Origin: Oscillospiraceae bacterium | GTDB lineage: Bacteria > Bacillota > Clostridia > Oscillospirales > Ruminococcaceae | DNA length: 64,000 bases | Direction: 5' to 3' | Assembly: GCA_022793675.1 (NCBI GenBank) | Contig: JAAWDH010000042.1 | Coordinates: 48,378-112,377 of the forward strand | Part shown: positions 17,646-24,774 of the stretch, piece by piece | How the letters are laid out: the number at the start of each line of letters is the position of its first letter | Numbering within the stretch: position 1 is the stretch's first letter | Translations under genes and position numbers: made by a program | Notes under the pieces: generated by a model | The model's input: only the letters and a program-made list of their open reading frames with translations | The model's database searches: none | What the model was told of the DNA's origin: nothing

Positions 17646-18383
17646 TCAGATAGAAATGTACCGCACCGCCGCATAGCCGATCTGGCCGCCGTATTGGACG
17701 ACGTACCAATTCCCAGTCTGGCCAAAGATGATGACCGAGCTGCCGTTGGGGATGAGGCCGATGACACGGGCGTCGGTTGAGGGTTTGGCGCGCAGGTTCA
17801 GCCGCCCGCCGTCGGTGCGGACGGTGCCGGTGCGCACCGGTTCCGGCAGCAGGAAGGGCAGGCCGAAATACTGCGCCAGCGACTGGACGACGTTGGCTGC
17901 GATTTCATTGATATTCTCCTTGATCCAGTTTGCGTCTTCCTCATTATCATGGTAAGCAAATTCAATGAAGACCGAAGGGGCCTTGGGCTGGCGCACTTCG
18001 CCCAAGCGGGTAGTGGAGAGGGTACGGACCTTGTCGGGCAGGGGATAGATTTTTTTCAGGTTCTCGGCGATGATTTCAGCGGCGCGCTGCCCGCGGACGC
18101 TGCCGGGATAATAATAAACGTCGGTGCCCCGCACCATGCCGTAGCGGCCTTCGGGCGCGGCGTTGGAGTGCAGCGCCAGATGCAGGTCGTAATTGCCGGC
18201 GTTGGACTGCCGGATAGAAGAGACGGCAGTCATATCAGGGGTATTGCGGACAAAATTGATGCCGCTGGCGCGGAGATAGGGCTCCATAGCATCGGCAATC
18301 TTATTCATGTAATATTCCTCGGTGCCGCCGTTGACGTAAAGGTTGGCCTCTTGGGTGGATGGGCTGAGATAGATGGTCGGCAT
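17646..18383 (-). CDS. N-acetylmuramoyl-L-alanine amidase-like protein with SH3 domain, no signal peptide
   Basis: Amidase_3-family protein, 245 aa from the ATG at 18383 (AAAGGGG just upstream). Residues 1-178 are the amidase fold: EEYYMN (Glu22/Glu23), DLHLALHSNA (His72) and SVFIEFAYHDN (Glu141). The usual first zinc motif (GHGG) is replaced by LSPSTQ, so one ligand is missing or substituted. Residues about 183-245 are a bacterial SH3 domain (LNLRAKPST...GNWYVVQYGG). With no signal peptide it would be cytoplasmic until lysis, like the mother-cell amidase CwlC. A sigma-K-like promoter lies upstream. Role in mother-cell lysis is inference. Confidence 0.82.
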   Translation of the reverse strand: MPTIYLSPSTQEANLYVNGGTEEYYMNKIADAMEPYLRASGINFVRNTPDMTAVSSIRQSNAGNYDLHLALHSNAAPEGRYGMVRGTDVYYYPGSVRGQRAAEIIAENLKKIYPLPDKVRTLSTTRLGEVRQPKAPSVFIEFAYHDNEEDANWIKENINEIAANVVQSLAQYFGLPFLLPEPVRTGTVRTDGGRLNLRAKPSTDARVIGLIPNGSSVIIFGQTGNWYVVQYGGQIGYAAVRYISI

Positions 18384-18422
18384 ACTGAAAACGCCCCTTT
18401 CTTCGTATAGTCGGGTTTGCCC

Positions 18423-18451
18423 CATCATATGCGCAAGGGGGCGGCCTGGTC
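18423..18451 (-). promoter_or_regulatory. Sigma-K-like promoter of the amidase gene
   Basis: On the minus strand GACC (18448-18451), 16-bp spacer, CATATGATG (18423-18431), close to the sigma-K pattern with -35 AC and -10 CATAnnnTA (last base differs). The same spacing occurs upstream of dpaA. Confidence 0.42.
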
Positions 18452-18509
18452 CAAAATTTTCTTAGGCAGGCTGTTTTTGCGAAAAAATTATTTTTTTGCA
18501 AAAAACCCC

Positions 18510-18538
18510 TTGACATTTTCCGGATACCCTGCTATAAT
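18510..18538 (+). promoter_or_regulatory. tRNA-Leu promoter
   Basis: TTGACA (18510-18515), 17-bp spacer, TATAAT (18533-18538): perfect consensus, about 30 bp before the first tRNA. Confidence 0.9.
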
Positions 18539-18567
18539 AGTAAACGTTCCGTGAGGGACAGACAGCT

Positions 18568-18653
18568 GCAGATGTGGTGGAATAGGCAGACACGCTACTT
18601 TGAGGTGGTAGTGAGCTTAGCTCGTGTGGGTTCAAGTCCCGTCATCTGCACCA
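18568..18653 (+). tRNA. tRNA-Leu (GAG)
   Basis: Acceptor GCAGATG pairs with CATCTGC. The anticodon stem is CTACT/GGTAG with loop TTGAGGT, giving anticodon GAG. A long variable arm marks a class II tRNA, the T-loop is GGTTCAAGTCC, and CCA is encoded. Confidence 0.95.
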
Positions 18654-18656
18654 TAT

Positions 18657-18743
18657 GCGGATATGGCGGAATCGGCAGACGCGCTAGATTCAGGTTCTAG
18701 TCGGGGCAACTCGGTGGAGGTTCAAGTCCTCTTATCCGCACCA
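18657..18743 (+). tRNA. tRNA-Leu (CAG)
   Basis: Acceptor GCGGATA pairs with TATCCGC. The anticodon stem is CTAGA/TCTAG with loop TTCAGGT, giving anticodon CAG. It has a long variable arm and encoded CCA, and lies 3 bp after the first tRNA-Leu in the same transcript. Confidence 0.95.
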
Positions 18744-18752
18744 AAAGCATGG

Positions 18753-18785
18753 AAAGCAGCAGCTTGAAAAAGTTACTGCTTTTTT
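18753..18785 (+). terminator. Terminator of the tRNA operon
   Basis: AAAGCAG pairs with CTGCTTT around a loop and is followed by a T-run. Confidence 0.65.
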
Positions 18786-18910
18786 ATGTGCATAGGTATC
18801 TACATCACATTTTATGCCAATCCAAAACTGATCTGATTTCCCTATCCTTTTTATTTAAAACAGACGAGCTATCCTAAAAAACATCCAATCATAGAACGGG
18901 AGGCCATGAC

Positions 18911-19276
18911 ATGAAAAAGCGCATTATGGTAGTAGACGACGACAGCATGAACTTGGCAAGGACCAAGCGGATCCTAGGGGAGAATTACGATGTGCTTTTG
19001 GCGGCTTCAGGGTTGGAGGCGCTGGATAAGCTGAGGTTTGAGGTCGTGGATATGGTCCTTTTGGACATCGATATGCCGGGGATGAACGGTATTGAGACTT
19101 TTGAGCAGATGAAGAAGAATTTTTCCGTTGAAATCCCAGTCATCTTCTTGACGGCATCAGGGTTGGAAGAGGACGTTGTCAGCGCGATTAAGCTGGGTGC
19201 GGCGAATTACCTGAAAAAGCCTTTCCGTCCGCAGGAGCTGATTAGGCGGATTGCGCAGGAGTTTGAGAAGCAATGA
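18911..19276 (+). CDS. Stand-alone CheY-like receiver protein
   Basis: Single receiver domain, 121 aa. Acidic residues VVDDD at the N-terminus, phospho-acceptor in LLDIDMPG, switch Thr in FLTAS and Lys in LKKPF are all present. There is no output domain. Its stop overlaps the start of the hybrid kinase at 19273 (ATGA), so it is translationally coupled and probably a phosphate shuttle or sink in that relay. GGGAGG precedes its ATG. Confidence 0.9.
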   Translation: MKKRIMVVDDDSMNLARTKRILGENYDVLLAASGLEALDKLRFEVVDMVLLDIDMPGMNGIETFEQMKKNFSVEIPVIFLTASGLEEDVVSAIKLGAANYLKKPFRPQELIRRIAQEFEKQ

Positions 19277-21795
19277 GGGCGGAGGAACAGACAAGCAAGC
19301 ATCTTCTGCTGGCTGTCATTGTTACGGTGTTCAGCAGCATACTGGGTTTGGTCACGATGGCCATGGCTTGGGAGTTCTGGATGGTCCCGCTGATGGCGGC
19401 GGGCTGCTTTAGCGTATGGCTTTTGCATATCACAAAGCATGGTTCCAATACATTTTATGAAAATTTATCTGCTGGGCTGGTGCTGACCGAATTCTTTTTT
19501 TGGGGCGTACATAGGTCCAGCCTTTTTGACATACCAGTTGTGGCTTGTATCCTAGTTCTTGCCCTGTTTTCACTGAATAAGAAGTGGATCCTTCATGCGA
19601 TAACGGCTTTGTATGCGCTAGCGCTGCTGTACCATGGCTTCGTCCTGCACACCATCTCCCACCAGATGGGCTTCCAAGATATATTCCGTCTGGCGTTTGG
19701 TGTTGTTATGACTTTCAGCGGGGTGGCACTTGCGCAATACTGGATCAACCGGCGAACCGCACAGCGGGAATGGTATGAACGTATATTTGCCGAGTTGGAG
19801 ACAGCCGGGAAGCAGAACGCCGTCCTATTGTCAAACGTGTCCCATGAGCTGCGCACGCCGATCAACATGGTGATCGGGATCAGCGAGGTGGCCCTGGGAA
19901 AAGAGCTTCCCCCAGATATCCGGGCGGATATGGCTTCTATCAAATTAGCGGGCAAGCGCCTGTCCAGCCAGATCAACAATATGCTGGACTATACCGAAAT
20001 CGTCGAAGGTACGCTGGCCCCGGCTAAGAAGAAATATATGATTACCTCGGTGCTGAACGACGTAATTACCATGACTGCGCTGCAGAGCAACCGGCAGCAG
20101 CTGGAGATGGTGTTCGATATTGACCCTAAGATGCCAGCGGCCCTGATCGGCGACGCAGAGAAAATCTCCCATGTGCTTAAGATTTTGGTGGAAAATTCCA
20201 TTAAATTCACTGAAGAAGGCGGCATAAACGTTCGGATAAAATGCCGTCGGGAGGGATATGGCGTTAACCTGATTGTCGATATTCGCGATACTGGCATCGG
20301 CATGACGAATGCCCAGCTGGCGCAGATGTACGATGTTTTTTATCAGGCGGATTCCGGCAGCAGCCGCTTTGCAGGCGGGTTGGGGCTGGGGCTGCCTATT
20401 GCCCGGGGGCTTCTCAATGCGATGGGCGGTTTTATCCATTTTTCCAGCAAGGAGCATCAGGGCTTGTACGCCCATATCGTCATACCCCAAGGCGTCGCCG
20501 ACGAGCAGCCTTGCATTGTCCTCAACCATCCCGAGCGGTTCTGTATCGCCTGCTATTTCCGGCCGGATAAGTACAGCTGCGACGAAGTCCGGGAGTATTA
20601 TGACGGGCTGATTTTCAGCTTAATGAGCGGGCTTGGCATCCAAGGGTATCAGGCGCATAATTTTGAGGGCTTCCTGCGGCTGCAGCGCAGCCATGAACTG
20701 ACGCACGTATTCATTGCTCAGGCTGAATATGAGGAAAACCAGGCTTATTATAAGGAGCTGGCGGAGACGTTACAGGTGGTCGTCATCGCCGAGCGGGAAT
20801 TTGTTCTGGACAGCAAAAGCCGGCTGCTGGCTATCCACAAGCCTTTTTCGGCGCTTTCTGTCGCCAACTTGCTCAACGGGGAGATGGGCGAGCGCGGCTT
20901 TGCGGAGGCGCAGGCCGCGGGACGCAAACCGTTTACCTGCGTGGGCGTAAAAGCTTTGGCGGTGGACGATGAAGAAATGAACCTCGTGGTCGCCAAGGGC
21001 GTCTTAGGAAGCTATGGGATTGAGGTGGACACCTGTTTAAGTGGGAAGGAAGCGATTGCGCAGTGCAACAGCGTTTCCTATGATATTGTCTTCCTAGATC
21101 ATATGATGCCAGGGTTTGACGGCGTAGAGACGCTGAAAAAGATCCGCGAGCTGCAAAACGGGCTTTACCAGGACCTGCCAGTGATTGCCCTGACCGCAAA
21201 CACCGTCAGCGGCGCAAGGGAGATGTTCCGCAGCGAAGGCTTTACCGAATTTGTCCCCAAACCTATTGAACGCACCGTCTTAGAACGGGTATTGCGGCGG
21301 GTATTGCCTAAGGGCTGTATCCAGTATAGTGAAAAACCGACTGCAAACCAGGAGTCTGCTGACGATAAGGCGGCGCCGCCGGCGCAGGAGCCGAAGGCCG
21401 TCGTTGTCCCGGAAGCCGTTTCACTGCCGGAGCCGGAAGCCGCGGGTTTTGCAGAGAGTTTGGCACAAATTGGCGTCAATGCGGAGCTTGGGTTGGACTA
21501 TTGTGGCGGGGATGAGGAATTTTTCCGCGAAATGCTGCAGATGTTCTGTGACCAGAGAGCAGAAAAGGAGGCGGAGCTTGCCGCCTTTTACGAAAGCGCC
21601 AACTGGCCAGACTATGCAACCAAGGCCCACGCGCTGAAAAGTACGTCGCTAACCATCGGCGCGGAAACGCTTTCGGCTCAGGCAAAGGAGTTGGAGCTGG
21701 CTGGAAAAAGGGGCGACGCCGATTATATCCATACGCACCATGCCGCATTGCTGCGCGCATATGAGGAACTTTGCGCACAGCTTGCCCAGATATAG
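19273..21795 (+). CDS. Hybrid histidine kinase with receiver and HPt domains
   Basis: Membrane hybrid kinase, 840 aa. About six hydrophobic segments fill residues 10-155, with little extracellular sequence. HisKA has His191 (SNVSHELRTP). The ATPase domain (about 290-405) has ENSIKFTEEGG, RDTGIGM and GLGLGLPIA. Residues about 415-535 look like a degenerate receiver. A canonical receiver has Asp609 (FLDHMMPG). After an Ala/Pro-rich linker (about 690-722) comes an HPt domain with His786 (KAHALKSTS). It can therefore carry a full four-step relay and pass phosphate to the receivers at 18911 and 21846. The signal is unknown. Confidence 0.92.
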   Translation: MRAEEQTSKHLLLAVIVTVFSSILGLVTMAMAWEFWMVPLMAAGCFSVWLLHITKHGSNTFYENLSAGLVLTEFFFWGVHRSSLFDIPVVACILVLALFSLNKKWILHAITALYALALLYHGFVLHTISHQMGFQDIFRLAFGVVMTFSGVALAQYWINRRTAQREWYERIFAELETAGKQNAVLLSNVSHELRTPINMVIGISEVALGKELPPDIRADMASIKLAGKRLSSQINNMLDYTEIVEGTLAPAKKKYMITSVLNDVITMTALQSNRQQLEMVFDIDPKMPAALIGDAEKISHVLKILVENSIKFTEEGGINVRIKCRREGYGVNLIVDIRDTGIGMTNAQLAQMYDVFYQADSGSSRFAGGLGLGLPIARGLLNAMGGFIHFSSKEHQGLYAHIVIPQGVADEQPCIVLNHPERFCIACYFRPDKYSCDEVREYYDGLIFSLMSGLGIQGYQAHNFEGFLRLQRSHELTHVFIAQAEYEENQAYYKELAETLQVVVIAEREFVLDSKSRLLAIHKPFSALSVANLLNGEMGERGFAEAQAAGRKPFTCVGVKALAVDDEEMNLVVAKGVLGSYGIEVDTCLSGKEAIAQCNSVSYDIVFLDHMMPGFDGVETLKKIRELQNGLYQDLPVIALTANTVSGAREMFRSEGFTEFVPKPIERTVLERVLRRVLPKGCIQYSEKPTANQESADDKAAPPAQEPKAVVVPEAVSLPEPEAAGFAESLAQIGVNAELGLDYCGGDEEFFREMLQMFCDQRAEKEAELAAFYESANWPDYATKAHALKSTSLTIGAETLSAQAKELELAGKRGDADYIHTHHAALLRAYEELCAQLAQI

Positions 21796-21845
21796 CGCTT
21801 ATTGCCTTCCTTTTTGAATACTATAGCTGAGGGGTAGGGGATTTC

Positions 21846-24551
21846 GTGATAAAAAAATGGTTTGATCTTATCGTCGATCACAGGATCAGCCTGCGGGAGC
21901 GAATGTTCTGTATTGTGACGGTTGCCTGCATGATCGCGCTGATATTTACCCTGCCGATGGGCGAGAGCGTTTTGAACATCCTGCTTTTGGTTGCTGGCCT
22001 TGCGGCGATGATCCTGATTTTGAACTTCAGCCTCCGCAAAAAGCGCATCCAGGCGGGGGCTACGGCCATTACCGTATTGTTGCTGACGCTGTTCCCATTT
22101 ACCTTTTTTTCTGCGGGCGGATTTTATAGCGGCGTACCGGAATGGTTTGTCCTTTGTTTTATCTATGTTTGTATCACCCTGCAGGGGAAGCGCAGGATCG
22201 TGTTTTTCGGGCTTTGTACGGCAGAAACGCTGCTTTGTTATGGCGCCGCCTTTTATTTCCCGGAGATTGCGCTGCCGAGCGCCCATAACAACTCCTTCTT
22301 TGATTCTGCCCTGTCGATGATTCTGGTTGGGCTGCTGACCAGCGTGCTGTTGATGTTCCTAAACAGGATCTATGAAGAGGAAAACGCGCTTACCCAGCAG
22401 CAGAAAAAAGAGATCGAAGAGCTGAACCGGGCCGAGAACCATTTCTTTTCCAGCATGAGCCATGAAATACGCACGCCAATCAATACGATTATCGGTTTGA
22501 ACGAGATTATCCTGCGGGAGGATATTTCAGAAGAGGTGGCGGAGAACGCCAGGAATATCCAAGGGGCCAGCAAAATGCTGCTCTCGCTGATTAACGATAT
22601 TCTTGATATTTCTAAAATTAAGTCTGGCAAGATGGAAATTGTCAATGTTTCTTATGAGACAGGGGCGCTTTTTTCAGAGATTGTCAATATGATTTGGATC
22701 AAGGCCAAGGAAAAGGGCCTGGAGTTTAAGCTTCATGTGGATTCTTCCATCCCAAGTATGCTCTGCGGGGACGAAGTGCGCATCAAACAGATTCTGATAA
22801 ACCTTTTGAACAATGCGGTGAAATATACCAGCCAGGGTTCCGTCACCCTTTCTGTCCGCTGCGAGCGTCAAGCGGTCAACAAAGTTCGCGTCTGGTATTC
22901 GGTGGAGGACACAGGGCAGGGGGTGAAAAAGGAGAACATCCCCTATATTTTCAACGCTTTCCGGCGGGTGGACGAGGAAAAGAACCGCCATATCGAAGGG
23001 ACGGGGCTGGGGCTGAGCATCGTCAAGCAGCTGGTGGAGCTGATGGGCGGTGAAATTAGCGTAAACAGCGTGTATACCAAAGGCTCGAAGTTCATTGTCA
23101 TGCTGGAGCAGGATATTGTGGATGAGGAAGAGCTGGGCGTCTTTACGCTGACCAGCCGTTCTCGGGCGCATGAGGGGGAGACCTACCGGCAGAGTTTTGA
23201 AGCGCCGGGCGCGCGTATCCTGGTTGTGGATGACAACGATATGAACCTGCTGGTGGTGCGCAAGCTGCTTTCTGAAACGAAGATTCAGATTGACACCGCA
23301 TCAAGCGGGGCGGAATGCCTGCGGCTGACGCAGGATCATCGCTATGACTGCATCCTGATGGACCATATGATGCCGGAGATGGACGGGATTGAGTGCCTCC
23401 ACGCTTTGCGCGTGCAGCCAGGCGGCCTGTGCCAAGACGTGCCGGTAGTTGCGCTGACCGCCAATGCCGGCAGCGATAACCAGCTGCTGTACCGCAAGGA
23501 GGGCTTCAGCGGTTATCTCGCCAAGCCGGTCAGCGGTGCGCTGTTGGAGGCGGCGGTGCTGAGCATCCTTCCTAAAGGGCTGGTGCAGATGGATGAGGAG
23601 GCCCAGCAGGCTGATATTGAAAAGGATATTCTGATTTTTGAACAGTCGCAGCGGCGTTCTATCCTGGTGACGACCGACAGCGTCTGCGACCTGCCGGAGT
23701 CGTTGCGCAGCCAGTTGGGCATTTCTGTGTGCCCTTATTATGTTTGTACGGACGACGGGCGGTTTTTGGATGGGCAGGAGCTGGATGCCGATGAGCTGCT
23801 GATGCATATCGCCCGGGGACGGAAGGGCTATTCCCAGCCGCCTGAGGTGGAGGACTACGAAAGCTTTTTTGCACAAAAGCTGACCGAGGCGCAAAATATT
23901 GTCCATATTACCATGGCTAGGCACGTCAGTTCTGGGTACTATAACGCCCTTGAGGCGGCGAAATCCTTTGAAAACGTCACAGTGGTCGATTCCGGGCATC
24001 TATCTAGCAGTATGGGCTTGACGGTGCTGTGCGCGGCCTATATGGCCGAACATCACGCCGCCAAAGAGGAAATCGTAGAGTCGGTAAAACGGATGAGGCG
24101 GTTTATTTCTTCCGCCTTTATTATTAACAGCACTCACATGATGTGCCAGGCCGGCCGGATATCCAAAAAGGTGCAGATCCTTTGTGACGCGCTGCTGCTG
24201 CATCCGGTTCTTAAACTGAAAAAGAGCAGGATGGTGGTCGGCCATATGGAACTGGGGAGTTTTCCCCACGCCGCCAAGAAATATATTAGGAAAACGCTCC
24301 AAGATACCCGGAACATTGATCGGCGAATCTTATTTATCACCTATTCCGGGCTGGACGAGGAGAAAATCCAATATATCCAGAATTTAGTGCAGCAATACTG
24401 CCCATTTGAGCGGATTTACCTGCAAAAAGCGTCTTCCGCCATTGCCAGCAACTGCGGCCCAGGCTCGTTCGGCTTGCTGTTTATGCGCAGGGACGACGCC
24501 GCGCTTCCCTTTTTTGAAACGCCGGGCCGGGATGGGCCAGCTTCAGCGTAA
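21846..24551 (+). CDS. Hybrid histidine kinase fused to a C-terminal DegV fatty-acid-binding domain
   Basis: 901 aa from a GTG at 21846 (GGGG upstream). Residues 20-175 hold about five or six membrane segments. HisKA has His206 (SSMSHEIRTP). The ATPase domain (about 300-420) has NLLNNAVKYT, VEDTGQGV and GTGLGLSIV. The receiver (457-575) has Asp506 (LMDHMMP). Residues 605-880 are a complete DegV domain: TDSVCDLP (610-617), SQPP (663-666), SSGYYNAL (695-702), VDSGHLSSSMGL (714-725) and the closing GPGSFG (871-876). DegV/FakB proteins bind fatty acids and present them to the kinase FakA. A lipid ligand would here be tied to a phosphorelay; that coupling is inference. It is the third gene of the relay cluster from 18911. 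Confidence 0.9.
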   Translation: MIKKWFDLIVDHRISLRERMFCIVTVACMIALIFTLPMGESVLNILLLVAGLAAMILILNFSLRKKRIQAGATAITVLLLTLFPFTFFSAGGFYSGVPEWFVLCFIYVCITLQGKRRIVFFGLCTAETLLCYGAAFYFPEIALPSAHNNSFFDSALSMILVGLLTSVLLMFLNRIYEEENALTQQQKKEIEELNRAENHFFSSMSHEIRTPINTIIGLNEIILREDISEEVAENARNIQGASKMLLSLINDILDISKIKSGKMEIVNVSYETGALFSEIVNMIWIKAKEKGLEFKLHVDSSIPSMLCGDEVRIKQILINLLNNAVKYTSQGSVTLSVRCERQAVNKVRVWYSVEDTGQGVKKENIPYIFNAFRRVDEEKNRHIEGTGLGLSIVKQLVELMGGEISVNSVYTKGSKFIVMLEQDIVDEEELGVFTLTSRSRAHEGETYRQSFEAPGARILVVDDNDMNLLVVRKLLSETKIQIDTASSGAECLRLTQDHRYDCILMDHMMPEMDGIECLHALRVQPGGLCQDVPVVALTANAGSDNQLLYRKEGFSGYLAKPVSGALLEAAVLSILPKGLVQMDEEAQQADIEKDILIFEQSQRRSILVTTDSVCDLPESLRSQLGISVCPYYVCTDDGRFLDGQELDADELLMHIARGRKGYSQPPEVEDYESFFAQKLTEAQNIVHITMARHVSSGYYNALEAAKSFENVTVVDSGHLSSSMGLTVLCAAYMAEHHAAKEEIVESVKRMRRFISSAFIINSTHMMCQAGRISKKVQILCDALLLHPVLKLKKSRMVVGHMELGSFPHAAKKYIRKTLQDTRNIDRRILFITYSGLDEEKIQYIQNLVQQYCPFERIYLQKASSAIASNCGPGSFGLLFMRRDDAALPFFETPGRDGPASA

Positions 24552-24569
24552 GGGTACGGGGGGAACGGG

Positions 24570-24664
24570 AGTACGGGAGTTACGACGCTTTCTGAAGAAA
24601 GCTTAGCAAAGACTTTTATTCGCTAGGGTAGCCGTATACGCAGCCGTTAGGCTCTACTGCGTCG
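24570..24664 (-). repeat. Dispersed intergenic repeat A, copy 3 (inverted)
   Basis: Reads on the plus strand from AGTACGGG through GCTTTCTGAAGAAAGC, GCAAAGACTTTTATTCGC and GGGTAGCC to CTACTGCGTCG, the reverse of the other copies. It lies between the DegV-fusion gene and the surface protein gene. Confidence 0.85.
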
Positions 24665-24732
24665 ATAGGTTTTCTTTTGCAAAATACCGGCGGCAATTTG
24701 CTGCTGGTATTTTCAATTGGAGGAAAACGTGC

Positions 24733-24738
24733 TATAAT
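24733..24738 (+). promoter_or_regulatory. Extended -10 promoter of the surface protein gene
   Basis: TATAAT with the extended TGC before it; the -35 region (TTTTCA at 24710) is poor. It is 36 bp before the ATG at 24775. Confidence 0.6.
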
Positions 24739-24774
24739 ATAGAAGGGAAAAGAATTCCAGAAAGGAGTTTTCAG

